NCBI GenBank assembly: GCA_049700455.1
Contig: JBNAVJ010000002.1
Coordinates: forward strand, 168,667-232,666
DNA: 64,000 nt
Source: JBNAVJ01 sp049700455
GTDB taxonomy: Bacteria; Bacteroidota; Ignavibacteria; Tepidaquicellales; Tepidaquicellaceae
Reading direction: 5' to 3'
Positions 10,060 to 19,583 of the stretch are shown here, piece after piece. Both the position numbers and the translations under genes were made by a program. Positions within the stretch are counted from its first letter, which is position 1; the number at the start of each line of letters is the position of its first letter. The notes below the pieces were generated by a model. That model saw nothing but the letters and a program-made list of their open reading frames with translations, was not told the DNA's origin and did no database searches.

Positions 10060-11085
10060 ATGAAAGTGCTAATAAAAGTAAGAAGCATTATCTTAATACT
10101 GCTATTATCATCTTCAATTTCCTTTTCTCAGGGAAGCGGTAATAAATATGCGGGGGAATTTCTCTCTATTGGGGTTGGAGGACGACCTCTGGGTATGGGG
10201 GGAGCATTTGTAGCCATTGCAAATGATGTTACTGCCGGATACTGGAACCCTGCCCTATTAACAAAAATGAACTACCCTCAATTTTCCTTAATGCACGATG
10301 CAAGATTTAATAATCTGCTAAATTACAATTATGGAGCTGTTGCTTTACCTTTCGGGAAAAATGCAACAGTAGGACTTAGTGTTATTATGATGGGGGTAGA
10401 TGATATTCCTAACACAACGAATGCTCTTATTGATCTTAATGGCAACGGTATTCTTGACCCGGGCGAGAGACTTGACCCTGATAAAATCACAACTTTTAAC
10501 AGTACTGATTTGGCTTTTTATTTTTCTTACGCCAAAAAGCATAGTGATGAACTCTCTTATGGAGCAAATTTTAAGGTAATTAGAAGAAACATTGCCGATG
10601 AATCTGCCTGGGGATTTGGTTTTGATGTTGGAGTTTCATATACTGCATTCCAGAAAATCCTTCTAGGAGTAAACTTACAGGATATTACCACCACATATCT
10701 AACATGGAGTACTGGTAAAAAGGAAGTTATTATACCTACAGCTAAAATTGGTGCCGGCTATATGCTTGAATTTTTGAAAGGTGTATTTATCCCTGCAATT
10801 GATTTTGATGTAAGATTTGAAAACCGCCGCTCTGCATCTAATGCAAATCTGGGTCCTGTTTCTTTTGATATGCATGCTGGACTTGAATATTCTTTTCAGA
10901 ATCTATTCAGTGTTCGGGCTGGATATAACGAACTGGGAAACTTAACTTTGGGCGCAGGAATTAAACTCCCAAAAATCAACATTGACTATTCTTTTGCAAA
11001 GTTTGATGGGGATGAAAATCTCGGCAATACTCATAGAATTTCCCTTGTTTTTACTTTAGAAGAAGATAAGTTTAAGAGAAAGTAA
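10060..11085 (+). CDS. PorV/PorQ-like outer-membrane beta-barrel protein
   Basis: 341 residues with a clear signal peptide (about 1-24, ending SISFSQ). The mature N-terminus carries the family signature: a glycine-rich GVGGRPLGMGGAF stretch, then ANDVTAGYWNPALL. The remainder reads as amphipathic beta strands. The family includes PorV, a shuttle of the type IX secretion system in Bacteroidota, and many paralogues of unknown role. It stands alone on the plus strand and faces the glycerate dehydrogenase gene convergently, with 9 bp between stop codons. Whether this copy serves T9SS is not decided. Confidence 0.82.
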   Translation: MKVLIKVRSIILILLLSSSISFSQGSGNKYAGEFLSIGVGGRPLGMGGAFVAIANDVTAGYWNPALLTKMNYPQFSLMHDARFNNLLNYNYGAVALPFGKNATVGLSVIMMGVDDIPNTTNALIDLNGNGILDPGERLDPDKITTFNSTDLAFYFSYAKKHSDELSYGANFKVIRRNIADESAWGFGFDVGVSYTAFQKILLGVNLQDITTTYLTWSTGKKEVIIPTAKIGAGYMLEFLKGVFIPAIDFDVRFENRRSASNANLGPVSFDMHAGLEYSFQNLFSVRAGYNELGNLTLGAGIKLPKINIDYSFAKFDGDENLGNTHRISLVFTLEEDKFKRK

Positions 11086-11094
11086 TAATTACTT

Positions 11095-12081
11095 TCAATC
11101 TTTAATTACAGAAAATATTTCTTTATTGATAGCACCTTCAGGAACTTTCCCGTCGAAGAAGTCTATGATGTTTTGTGCTGCTTTTCTTGCCATAAGTTCA
11201 CGTGTTCGTTTTGTGGCACTTGCTATATGTGGCGTCATTATAATATTATCTAACTCTTCCAGTCCTTTTTCAAATTCAGGTTCCCGTTCATAAACATCAA
11301 TTGCTGCACCTGCGATTATTTTATTTTTCAAAACATTTAATAATGCTTTCTCATCAACAACTGGTCCCCGTGAAGTATTTATCAAGTAAGCAGTCTTCTT
11401 CATCTGTTTGAGTTCCTTTTCTCCAATGAGATGGTACGTGTCTTTTGTTAACGGAACATTCACGGATATAAAATCAGATTCTTTGAGGACTGTTAACAAG
11501 TCTGTCTTTGTTACTTTGAAACCTATATCTTCAGGATTAATAGAGTTATCACTGTAAATTACATTCATACTAAATCCATAATATCCTCTTCGGGCTACTT
11601 CTTTCCCAATGCTCCCCATTCCTATAATGCCAAGAGTAGCACCATATACATCAAATCCTAGAAAATCCAGCGGACCCCACCCGTTAAATTTCCCTGAACG
11701 CATAAATTTATCAGCCTCAACAATACGTCTTGCTATACCAAGTATTAAAGCAAAAACAAAGTCTGCAGTTGTTTCATCAAGTGTTCGTGGCGTATTTGTT
11801 ACACAAATTTTTCTTTCTGTTGCCGCAGCTACATCTATATTGTTATATCCCACTGCATAGTTAGAAATAATTTTCAATTTTCTACATTGAGATATAAAAT
11901 CTCTATCTATAGGGTCAGATAATAGTGTAACAATTCCATCAGCATCCGTTGCATATGCTACCAGGTTATTCTTAGACATATTCTTTCCATCAAGTATTTC
12001 AACTTTGAATTTTTCTTTTAACATTTCTATTCCGTTTTCAGGAATTTGTCTCGTAATAACTATTTTAATTCCATCAAACAT
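11095..12081 (-). CDS. D-2-hydroxyacid dehydrogenase (glycerate dehydrogenase / glyoxylate reductase-like)
   Basis: 328 residues. The NAD(P)-binding motif GIIGMGSIGKEVA (about 152-164), the catalytic-arginine region NTSRGPVVDE (about 233-242), the glutamate segment VYEREPE and the catalytic histidine in MTPHIAS (about 288) are all visible. The enzyme class interconverts 2-oxoacids and D-2-hydroxyacids. Its 8-bp overlap with a glycerate kinase gene makes glyoxylate/hydroxypyruvate reduction to D-glycerate the best guess. The dinucleotide preference was not resolved. Confidence 0.88.
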   Translation of the reverse strand: MFDGIKIVITRQIPENGIEMLKEKFKVEILDGKNMSKNNLVAYATDADGIVTLLSDPIDRDFISQCRKLKIISNYAVGYNNIDVAAATERKICVTNTPRTLDETTADFVFALILGIARRIVEADKFMRSGKFNGWGPLDFLGFDVYGATLGIIGMGSIGKEVARRGYYGFSMNVIYSDNSINPEDIGFKVTKTDLLTVLKESDFISVNVPLTKDTYHLIGEKELKQMKKTAYLINTSRGPVVDEKALLNVLKNKIIAGAAIDVYEREPEFEKGLEELDNIIMTPHIASATKRTRELMARKAAQNIIDFFDGKVPEGAINKEIFSVIKD

Positions 12082-13243
12082 AAATAATCCCCTTCATATT
12101 TTTATTTTTAATTATCTCAGCCAGCTTATGAGAGGCTTTCACAAGTTTTTTGCGTGCATTCCTTCTGATATAGTTCCATTCATAAACATCAGGTTTAAAA
12201 CACGAAACTATCGCATCCACCCCTTGAGATAAAAGTAAATCTACTTTTTTCCCGGTTGTACCCGTAATAGCATATACCCTTGTCGTTTTTTTATTTACAA
12301 TATTTGCAACCCCGATTGGTGCTTTACCATAAGCCGTCTGAAAATCCATTTTACCCTCTCCTATTATTACCACATCAGAACAAGCAACTTTTTTTTCTAA
12401 TTGAAACATAGAAATAAGCTCATTAATTCCAGGCTTTACTTCTGCACCAAGGATGATATTAAGCGACGCTGCCACCCCTCCAGCAGCCCCGGCAGATTTG
12501 AACTCGGGATTCTTATTAAAAACCTTTCTTAATACAGATGCATAATGGACCATTCCCCTCTCAAGTATTCTCATTATCCTATAATTTGCTCCCTTTTGCT
12601 GACTGTAATTAAGAGATGTCCCTTCTTTTCCAGTTAGAACATTTTCAACATCTGTTAATACTATCAACCTTTTCTTACCAAGTAATATAGAAGATTCACT
12701 TGCATCAATATCATTAATCAAGTTCAAATCTTTTCCAGAAAGACCTGCAGCTTCATTCTTTAACAACCTTCCATACTTATCATAAAACCTGACCCCAAGT
12801 TCAGCAAGTAGTCCAATCCCAGCATCGTTAGTTGCCGAACCTCCAAGACCTATAAAATAAGTACTATAGTTTTCTTTAAGTGATTTCTTTAGCAGGATTC
12901 CGAAGCCTTTTGTTGAAGTAAATAATGGATTTCGTTTTTGTAATTCGACCATGTAAAGCCCAGAGGTTTGAGCAAGTTCAAGAACGATACCACGATTGAA
13001 AAGCAGGTATTTCGCTCTTATAGTTCTGCCTAATGGATCAAGTGCTGTAACAGTCCTATATTTCCCTCCGAGATTATATTTTATTACCTCGCAGGTTCCT
13101 TCTCCACCATCTGCTACAGGTATTTCTCTCACATCAAACCCTTCATCTCGCAAGACTTTTGTTACTATTAACGATGCTTCTATAGCGCTCATCGTCCCTT
13201 TGAAAGAATCCAGAGACACCACTATTTTAAATCTTCGACTCAA
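12074..13243 (-). CDS. Glycerate kinase (GlxK/GarK family)
   Basis: 389 residues, the normal length. Family signatures seen are the N-terminal SLDSFKGTMSAIEAS (about 11-25), PVADGGEGT (about 42-50), GLGGSATNDAGIG (about 132-144) and a C-terminal EGKMDFQTAYGKAPIGVA (about 294-311). It phosphorylates glycerate, normally to 2-phosphoglycerate in this family, feeding lower glycolysis. It overlaps the start of the dehydrogenase gene by 8 bp. The pair forms a short route from hydroxypyruvate/glyoxylate-derived carbon into glycolysis. Confidence 0.92.
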   Translation of the reverse strand: MSRRFKIVVSLDSFKGTMSAIEASLIVTKVLRDEGFDVREIPVADGGEGTCEVIKYNLGGKYRTVTALDPLGRTIRAKYLLFNRGIVLELAQTSGLYMVELQKRNPLFTSTKGFGILLKKSLKENYSTYFIGLGGSATNDAGIGLLAELGVRFYDKYGRLLKNEAAGLSGKDLNLINDIDASESSILLGKKRLIVLTDVENVLTGKEGTSLNYSQQKGANYRIMRILERGMVHYASVLRKVFNKNPEFKSAGAAGGVAASLNIILGAEVKPGINELISMFQLEKKVACSDVVIIGEGKMDFQTAYGKAPIGVANIVNKKTTRVYAITGTTGKKVDLLLSQGVDAIVSCFKPDVYEWNYIRRNARKKLVKASHKLAEIIKNKNMKGIIYV

Positions 13244-13268
13244 ACTATTTTATATTTAATCTCCCGAC

Positions 13269-14150
13269 TCAAACAAAGTCTCCAAACCTTGTGGGTAGCA
13301 ATTCTTCAAGAGCTTGCTTACCCTGTTCAGGGGATGGTGGAATTCCATGCCACCTGTAATCATCTTCCATAAAACTTACACCCCGTCCCATTTTCGTATG
13401 CGCAATAATTGCTGTTGGTTTTCCTTTGAATTCTTTTGCAAGCTTTAGTTTGGTAAGTATATCATCAATGTTGTGACCATCAACTTCAAACACTTCCCAG
13501 TTAAATGCACGAAATTTTTCAGGTAGTGGATCAATATTCATCACATCGGGGACTCTATTATCAATTTGGCAATTGTTTTTATCAATTATCATTGTCAAAT
13601 TATCAACCTTGTGATGCGCTGCTGTCATAATCGCTTCCCAGATTTGCCCTTCCTGGAGTTCTCCATCTCCATTCATACAATAAACATAATTTGGTTTACC
13701 ATCAAGTCTTAATCCAATAGCACATCCAACAGCATTAGATAGCCCCTGTCCCAGTGATCCTGATGCAATCTCAATGCCCGGCAATCCATGAGTCTTTAAA
13801 GGGGCCGGATGTCCTTGCAAGCGTGAGTTAATCTTTCTTAATGTTTTTAATTCTTCCAGAGGGAAATATCCACGCCTTGCAAGCGTAGCATACCAGACTG
13901 GCGCTATATGACCTATTGAAAGAAAAAAATAATCACGACCTTCCCAATAAGGATTGTCATTATCAATATTCAAAAAGTTAAAATAAAGAGCCGAAAAAAT
14001 ATCAGCAGTTCCAAGTGTTGCCCCAGAATGTCCTGATTTTGCCAGTAATAACATATTTATAATATCACGTCTTATTTGACGTGCCATTTCTTCAAGGTCA
14101 GAAGTTAAAGTAAATACAGGATTTTTACTCATAAAATTTCTTGTGTTCAA
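13269..14150 (-). CDS. Transketolase, N-terminal (thiamin diphosphate-binding) subunit
   Basis: 293 residues, which is only the N-terminal half of transketolase and matches the split-subunit form. The family features present are H-S-G-A-T-L-G near 42-48, the GHIAPVWYA segment, GSLGQGLSNAVG (about 131-142) and the diphosphate-binding GDGELQEGQIWEA (about 160-172) with the following N-N-C-Q. The C-terminal half (pyrimidine-binding subunit) is not adjacent or anywhere in this window, which is unusual since the halves are usually neighbours. It overlaps plsY by 26 bp. Confidence 0.9.
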   Translation of the reverse strand: MNTRNFMSKNPVFTLTSDLEEMARQIRRDIINMLLLAKSGHSGATLGTADIFSALYFNFLNIDNDNPYWEGRDYFFLSIGHIAPVWYATLARRGYFPLEELKTLRKINSRLQGHPAPLKTHGLPGIEIASGSLGQGLSNAVGCAIGLRLDGKPNYVYCMNGDGELQEGQIWEAIMTAAHHKVDNLTMIIDKNNCQIDNRVPDVMNIDPLPEKFRAFNWEVFEVDGHNIDDILTKLKLAKEFKGKPTAIIAHTKMGRGVSFMEDDYRWHGIPPSPEQGKQALEELLPTRFGDFV

Positions 14151-14772
14151 TAATTAGTTTAAATATTGGATCTATATGTTTTATTAAAATTAGAAGACTC
14201 ATTATTAATGATAGTGATACGAGAAATTCAAAACTGTTGTTACCAGCATACCTATATGTGAAAGGTTCAATAATAGGCTGCAAGAAAATAACTCCCAGTG
14301 GCAATAAAATTGTAGCCCCAACGTTTCCTATGTGTTCATTTTGTTTTATCCAGTAAAATATCAAGAAAAATAAACTCCATATAATAAACAACCAAAAGTT
14401 TATAATAATTGCAATTCCCATAGAAGTAGCAAGACCACGTCCCCCCTTAAACTTTAAAAATATAGAAAAGTTATGACCTAAAATCAGAAAAAATGATGGG
14501 AAAATTATCTCAGCAATGTTAAACCGAAAAACGTACGATAGGATGGAAATAGGAACTGTACCTTTTAAAACATCAATTACAAGAACAACAATACCAGCTA
14601 CTTTTGAACCCGTTACATCGTATGTATTTCTTGCTCCAACATTTCCGGTACCTTCTTTTGTTATATTAACCCCCTTCTTTTTCCCCACAAGGTAAGCAGT
14701 AGGAAAAGAACCTATCAGATAACATATTAAACAAACCAAAAAATAACCAGTCCAGAATCTCTCGTCCATCAT
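14125..14772 (-). CDS. plsY: Acyl-phosphate:glycerol-3-phosphate acyltransferase
   Basis: 215 residues with about five membrane helices. PlsY motifs are visible: GSFPTAYLVGK (about 21-31), GTGNVGARNTYDVTG (about 41-55, the acyl-phosphate loop) and GHNFSIFLKFKGGRGLATSMG (about 98-118, with the conserved KGG-R-G-x-A-T). It carries out the first acylation of glycerol 3-phosphate in phospholipid synthesis at the inner membrane. It starts 4 bp inside the end of the upstream DUF1460 gene and overlaps the transketolase gene by 26 bp. The length is slightly above the usual 200 residues. Confidence 0.93.
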   Translation of the reverse strand: MMDERFWTGYFLVCLICYLIGSFPTAYLVGKKKGVNITKEGTGNVGARNTYDVTGSKVAGIVVLVIDVLKGTVPISILSYVFRFNIAEIIFPSFFLILGHNFSIFLKFKGGRGLATSMGIAIIINFWLFIIWSLFFLIFYWIKQNEHIGNVGATILLPLGVIFLQPIIEPFTYRYAGNNSFEFLVSLSLIMSLLILIKHIDPIFKLIIEHKKFYE

Positions 14773-15626
14773 TTATATTCTGTTTCCAGAGGTCTTGCCA
14801 CCATTATGCCAGTTTGCTTTTTATGATCGTTCAGATATCCCTTCAGTTCCTTACCTGAAACAATAATCTCTTTTGACTCTATTGAAGCATGCAAAAAATA
14901 TGTCTTCCCATTGCTTTTGTATACAAATCCTGTGTGACTGATATCAAGTCCTTTTACATTAGTTGTAGTTGCAATTATATCACCTGTCTTTAAACTCTCA
15001 TAGTAACCATCCACTTCAGATTTAGGGATGTAATAAAGCTTTCTCTTATTGATGTTACTTTCAACTTTAATTATCTCTTCAAGATTTCCTTCATCTATCA
15101 TAAGTTGTTTGTAAGAATCCGGATGTGTTGACATAAAGTCTATCTTTTTCTTATAAGGGATACCCCCTATCGTTTTAGTTATATCTCTTACAATCCCTTT
15201 TTTCTCGTTATCAAAAATCCAATCACTAAAATAATGAAGTCGTGACGGATAACCTTTAATCTTACCACCACGATATCTTATCTCCTGCAATTCCTTTTTA
15301 AATGACTGTAGGTCTCGTTTCCCTTTTTGAATCACTCTTGCCATTGCAAGTGTATTCTCAACAAAAGTCACACAATCTAACCCTGAAATTCTTATTACAA
15401 GGTGTTCCTCCCCATCATACGAATCAAGAGTCCCTGCTACATATTCAGTCCCAAGAAAACTTTCTCCTACTGCTTTTATAATATCAGAGATACTACATTT
15501 ACCTAAATCATTGTCAAACGATTCTAATTTTTCTCTTACAAGATCTTCTTCATTCTTATTCAGACCATTGCTCCCCGCAGGTATTAGAATTAAAATCAAA
15601 AGTAATACAGAAATGTTCTTTAGCAT
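14769..15626 (-). CDS. DUF1460 family secreted protein (NlpC/P60-like amidase fold)
   Basis: 285 residues from the ATG at 15626, which has GAGGGA 8 bases upstream; an in-frame TTG further 5' is less likely. A signal peptide (about 1-22) is followed by a DUF1460 domain. Its key features are the catalytic-type cysteine in SGLDCVTFVENTLAMAR (about 84-100) and a histidine in DISHTGFVY (about 234-242). The family is annotated as N-acetylmuramoyl-L-alanine amidase-like, so cell-wall peptide cleavage in the periplasm is plausible but not shown for this copy. It is the first gene of a run with plsY and the transketolase half. Confidence 0.8.
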   Translation of the reverse strand: MLKNISVLLLILILIPAGSNGLNKNEEDLVREKLESFDNDLGKCSISDIIKAVGESFLGTEYVAGTLDSYDGEEHLVIRISGLDCVTFVENTLAMARVIQKGKRDLQSFKKELQEIRYRGGKIKGYPSRLHYFSDWIFDNEKKGIVRDITKTIGGIPYKKKIDFMSTHPDSYKQLMIDEGNLEEIIKVESNINKRKLYYIPKSEVDGYYESLKTGDIIATTTNVKGLDISHTGFVYKSNGKTYFLHASIESKEIIVSGKELKGYLNDHKKQTGIMVARPLETEYK

Positions 15627-15682
15627 TTTATTTTCCCTCTTCAAAAATTAATTTAATATGATTAATTAAAATAAAACAAAAA

Positions 15683-16141
15683 ATGAAAATTTGTATTAGA
15701 TCTGCAACTAAATCTGATGGGAAGGATATTATACACCTCATCACTGAACTCGCCCTCTTTGAAAAGCTTTCCCCACCTGATAAAAAAGCTCAGCAAAGAT
15801 TATTAAAAGATGCATTTTCTTCGAAGCCACCTTTTAAAATACTACTGGCTGAAGTTGAAGATAAAATTGTCGCTTATGCATTTTATTTTTTCACCTATTC
15901 AACTTTTCTTGCACGAAAAACTCTATATCTTGAGGACATCTTTGTTAGCAAAAAGTATAGAAAATTAGGAATAGGAAAGTTGCTCTTTGAAAAACTAATG
16001 CAAATAGCAAAGAAAGAAAAATGTGGAAGAATTGAATTTATAGTTTTACATTGGAACAAAAATGCCATAAACTTTTATCGTAGTTTCAAGGCAAAAATTA
16101 TGAAAGACTGGTTATTTTTTCGAATAGAGTTAAAAACTTAA
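15683..16141 (+). CDS. GNAT-family N-acetyltransferase (diamine acetyltransferase-like)
   Basis: 152 residues. The acetyl-CoA-binding motif A is clear: LEDIFVSKKYRKLGIGKLLF (about 86-105), including R-K-x-G-I-G, followed by motif B with W-N-K-N-A-I-N-F-Y (about 127-135). The order and spacing resemble spermidine/spermine acetyltransferase-type GNATs, but the substrate cannot be assigned. It is on the plus strand and its end overlaps the end of dnaB by 12 bp tail-to-tail. The 56-bp gap to the divergent DUF1460 gene holds both promoters. Confidence 0.85.
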   Translation: MKICIRSATKSDGKDIIHLITELALFEKLSPPDKKAQQRLLKDAFSSKPPFKILLAEVEDKIVAYAFYFFTYSTFLARKTLYLEDIFVSKKYRKLGIGKLLFEKLMQIAKKEKCGRIEFIVLHWNKNAINFYRSFKAKIMKDWLFFRIELKT

Positions 16142-17596
16142 ATCCTCAGTAGATTCTAACTCAGAAGGCAGTAAAATTTCTTCCGCAGTTGTTTCCTTAA
16201 TATTATCAAATCTTGTGAATTGAGGCTGAAACATCAATTCAAAATCATCAGTTGGACCATTTCGTTGTTTACCTACTATGATATTAGTTTTTCGGATTTT
16301 TGTTTCATAATCAGGATCATCTTTATCAAATTTTTCCGACAAAGCAGGTCTGTAGACAAAAATTACAACATCAGCATCCTGTTCAATTGCACCTGATTCA
16401 CGTAAGTCAGCAAGCTGAGGTTTCTTTTCCTTACCCCGTTGTTCAATTTGCCTATTTAACTGTGCACAGGCAACCACAGGTATATCAAGTTCTTTTGCAA
16501 TTGCTTTAAGACTCCTTGAAATATAAGCCACTTCCTGTTCCCTTCGTTCCCAGTTATCACCACCTCTTAACAGTTGTAAATAATCCACCACAATCATATC
16601 AATATTATGATCCCGTTTTAACCTTCGAGCTTTGGCTCTTAATTCAAGAACTCCAAGATCCGAACTGTCATCTATAAACAGATTAGTTTTTAACCTGTGA
16701 TAAGTCTTAAGGACTCTTTCCCAATCACTTTGGGGAAGACGACCCGTTTTTAATTTTCTCCCATCAACTCCAGCTTCTGAAGCTAACAAACGCAACATTA
16801 ATTCTCTGAAACTCATTTCTAATGAAAAAACAGCCACACTCATATTCCTAGCTGCTGCATTGCGTGCAATGTTTAATGCAAAAGCTGTTTTCCCATGAGA
16901 GGGACGTCCAGCAATAATTATAAGTTCTGACTTTTGAAAACCTGATGTTAAATCATCTAATTTTGTAAAGCCAGTAGGCACACCAGTAATTGCCTTTTTT
17001 TCCCGTGACATTGCCTCACCAAGCATCTTGATAAACCCTTCAAGTTCATCCCTCACACTAAGTACTCTTTTTTTTGCAAGAGACTCAGAAATCTCAAGTA
17101 TCCGACGCTCCGCTTCATTTAACACACTATAAGTATTAACAGAAGGATCCCTACTCTTTTGAGAAATTTCGTGAGATATATAAATCAAACTCCGTAGGAT
17201 ATATTTTTCGTAAATAATCTTTGCATAGTATTCAGCGTTTGCACTTGTTGTTGTTGAGTCAGCAAGACTGACTATGTATTCAAGATCAACATCTTTATCA
17301 AATTTGTTCATTCTTTTGAGCTCTTCACGTAACGAATATATATCTATCACTTCGTTCTTCGAATAAAGGCTCTCCATTGCTCTAAAAATAATGCTATTTT
17401 TCCGATCGTAAAAATGAGAAGAGTTCAGTATATTAATAATATCACCTAAAACATTATTATCTATTATCACCGAACAAATTACAATACGTTCCAGATCAAC
17501 AGCTTCAGGAATCCCAGATACCCCTGCAAAAGCCTTTGTTAGTTCGGCAACTTCAGATTTTTGTTCCTCTTGTTTAGGAGTTTTTGATTTTGTCAT
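16130..17596 (-). CDS. dnaB: Replicative DNA helicase
   Basis: 488 residues. An N-terminal helical domain (about 15-125) is followed by a linker and a RecA-type ATPase. Walker A is GRPSHGKTAFALN (about 229-241), Walker B lies around IDMIVVDYLQLLRGG (about 333-347), and the arginine-finger region LRESGAIEQDAD follows. It unwinds DNA ahead of the replisome as a hexamer. No intein or insertion is seen. It overlaps the downstream end of the uracil-DNA glycosylase gene by 23 bp. Confidence 0.96.
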   Translation of the reverse strand: MTKSKTPKQEEQKSEVAELTKAFAGVSGIPEAVDLERIVICSVIIDNNVLGDIINILNSSHFYDRKNSIIFRAMESLYSKNEVIDIYSLREELKRMNKFDKDVDLEYIVSLADSTTTSANAEYYAKIIYEKYILRSLIYISHEISQKSRDPSVNTYSVLNEAERRILEISESLAKKRVLSVRDELEGFIKMLGEAMSREKKAITGVPTGFTKLDDLTSGFQKSELIIIAGRPSHGKTAFALNIARNAAARNMSVAVFSLEMSFRELMLRLLASEAGVDGRKLKTGRLPQSDWERVLKTYHRLKTNLFIDDSSDLGVLELRAKARRLKRDHNIDMIVVDYLQLLRGGDNWERREQEVAYISRSLKAIAKELDIPVVACAQLNRQIEQRGKEKKPQLADLRESGAIEQDADVVIFVYRPALSEKFDKDDPDYETKIRKTNIIVGKQRNGPTDDFELMFQPQFTRFDNIKETTAEEILLPSELESTEDLSF

Positions 17597-18350
17597 ATTC
17601 TTTTCTAAAAAGTTTTACGTCTTCCCACGTTGGGTATTTCCAGTTTGGATTTCTCAAAAGCGCTGCAGGATGAAACGTTACCAATACTTTAATCTGGATG
17701 TCTCCTATTTTCAAATTATGAAATTTCCCCCTCAATTTACCAAGCGGCTCTTTATTTTTCAAAAGGGTCTGTCCTGCAAACGCACCTGCTGCAAGTATCA
17801 TCTTCGGCTTTATTAGTTCAAGTTGTTTAATTAAATATGGTTCACATTTTTCTATCTCTTCAGGTAACGGATTTCTATTATTTGGAGGTCTGCATTTTAG
17901 TATATTACAAATATACACTTCTTCCCTTTGAAAATTTATTGCTTTTAGTATATCCGTAAGCAACTTCCCAGCTTTACCAACAAATGGCATTCCCTGCAAA
18001 TCTTCATCCGCCCCAGGAGCTTCACCCACCACTACTACCTCTGCGTTTGGATTTCCACTTCCAAAAACAAACTTGTTTCGTGTTTGTCCAAGACTGCATT
18101 TTTGACACTGATTAATCTCTGATTCCAGTATTTCTAAACTCCCGCTTGATTTCCACTTTTCAAAAATCAATCCTTCTTGAACTTCTCTCACAACTATTTC
18201 TCCTTCTGCTGATTTAAATCCGCCAGTTTCTACAATCTCTGTAACTTCTTCCCATTTGGATTTATCCCTGTATATGGTGAACTGTTTGTTTTCGCGGACA
18301 TATTGTAGATAAACGTTTAAATCTCGCAAGATTTTGATTAACTCATTCAT
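17574..18350 (-). CDS. Uracil-DNA glycosylase, family 4 (iron-sulfur)
   Basis: 258 residues. The catalytic region VVGEAPGADEDLQGMPFVG (about 108-125) and the C-terminal HPAALLRNP motif (about 227-235) define a family-4/5 enzyme. Four cysteines fit the [4Fe-4S] cluster: C82 and C85 (CQKC), C153 (KCRPPN) and C169 (EKCEPY). The 16-residue spacing of the last pair is what the family shows. About 70 extra residues at the N-terminus precede the core, common in bacterial members. The enzyme removes uracil from DNA. It overlaps coaBC by 8 bp and dnaB by 23 bp. Confidence 0.92.
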   Translation of the reverse strand: MNELIKILRDLNVYLQYVRENKQFTIYRDKSKWEEVTEIVETGGFKSAEGEIVVREVQEGLIFEKWKSSGSLEILESEINQCQKCSLGQTRNKFVFGSGNPNAEVVVVGEAPGADEDLQGMPFVGKAGKLLTDILKAINFQREEVYICNILKCRPPNNRNPLPEEIEKCEPYLIKQLELIKPKMILAAGAFAGQTLLKNKEPLGKLRGKFHNLKIGDIQIKVLVTFHPAALLRNPNWKYPTWEDVKLFRKEYDKIKNS

Positions 18351-19572
18351 TTTTCAAAATTTTCTTAACATAGTAATCTAAAATAACATTTGCTACTTTA
18401 TATTTACTCATCACATTATATTTTTCTACTTCTCCAGAACGACTCAGTATTGTTATTACATTTGTATCTTTTTCAAAACCTGCCTCTTTATCTCTAAGAG
18501 AATTTAATACAATAAAATCAAGATTTTTTCTCTTTAGTTTTTCTTTTGCATTTTCAAGTTCATTATCAGTCTCAAGAGCAAATCCTACCAGAGCAAATTT
18601 CTTTTTATGTTCTCCAAGAAAACCAAGTATATCCGGAGTCTTGTCAAGTTCCAGTATATAATTTGTCTTCTGAGAAGATTTCTTTATTTTCTTTTCAGAG
18701 ATATTTTTAACTTTGAAGTCAGCAACCGCAGCACTCATTACTATGAGGTCTTTGTCACTAAAATTTAGACGTACTGCTTGAAACATCTCTTCGGCTGTGG
18801 TAACTTTAATCAAATTAACCTTTAAAGGTGGTTCGAGATTTGTTGGACCAGAAATTAAGGTAACTTCCGCACCACGTTCTGCAGCAGCTTGTGCAAGTGA
18901 ATACCCCATCTTTCCTGATGAATAATTTGAAATGTATCTGACCGGATCAATAGGTTCCCTTGTTGGTCCTGCTGTTATAAGAACTTTTTTCCCTTTGAGA
19001 GCTTTTTTTTTTGAGAGGTAATTACTTAAAAAATGAAAAATGTCTTCTGGTTCTGGCATTCTGCCCGGACCTGTCAGCCCACTGGCAAGCTCCCCTTCAA
19101 CCGGCTCAATAATCCCAAAACCTCGTTCTCTCAGCAATGATATATTCTTCTGTGTAATAGGATTAATCAACATATCGCTATCCATTGACGGAGCAATTAT
19201 AACTGGACACCTTGCCGCAAGCACCGTTGTAAGTAAAAAATTGTCTGCAATCCCGGCTACAATTTTTGCTATTGAGTTTGCTGTAGCCGGGGCAATTAAG
19301 AAAACCTCTGCCCACATTCCATAATCAATATGCCAGGTTGATAGTTCTACTTTCTCAATTTCACCACTTTCATACTCAGGGAACATATTTATTGCTACAG
19401 GATACTTGCTCAGCACAGAAAGAGTTATAGGCGAAACAAATTTTGTTGCCGAAGGTGTCATAATTATACGGACTTCAGCACCATCTTTAACAAAAAGCCG
19501 AACGAGGTTGCATATTTTATAGGCTGCAATCCCCCCGGTTATTCCAAGCAGTATTTTCCTGCCTTTAAGCAA
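18343..19572 (-). CDS. coaBC: Bifunctional phosphopantothenoylcysteine decarboxylase / phosphopantothenate-cysteine ligase
   Basis: 409 residues with the CoaC flavoprotein domain first (GITGGIAAYK at about 9-18; catalytic histidine in STWHIDY, about 79) and the CoaB ligase domain second (TAGPTREPIDPVRYISN, about 199-215). Together they convert 4'-phosphopantothenate to 4'-phosphopantetheine for CoA. The substrate-recognition loop reads GELASGLTGPGRMPEPED. The position that is cysteine in E. coli Dfp (LACG) is serine here, a substitution I recall from other Bacteroidota. The gene sits 11 bp after the omega gene, a common pairing. Confidence 0.93.
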   Translation of the reverse strand: MLKGRKILLGITGGIAAYKICNLVRLFVKDGAEVRIIMTPSATKFVSPITLSVLSKYPVAINMFPEYESGEIEKVELSTWHIDYGMWAEVFLIAPATANSIAKIVAGIADNFLLTTVLAARCPVIIAPSMDSDMLINPITQKNISLLRERGFGIIEPVEGELASGLTGPGRMPEPEDIFHFLSNYLSKKKALKGKKVLITAGPTREPIDPVRYISNYSSGKMGYSLAQAAAERGAEVTLISGPTNLEPPLKVNLIKVTTAEEMFQAVRLNFSDKDLIVMSAAVADFKVKNISEKKIKKSSQKTNYILELDKTPDILGFLGEHKKKFALVGFALETDNELENAKEKLKRKNLDFIVLNSLRDKEAGFEKDTNVITILSRSGEVEKYNVMSKYKVANVILDYYVKKILKNE

Positions 19573-19583
19573 TTATTTTAATT

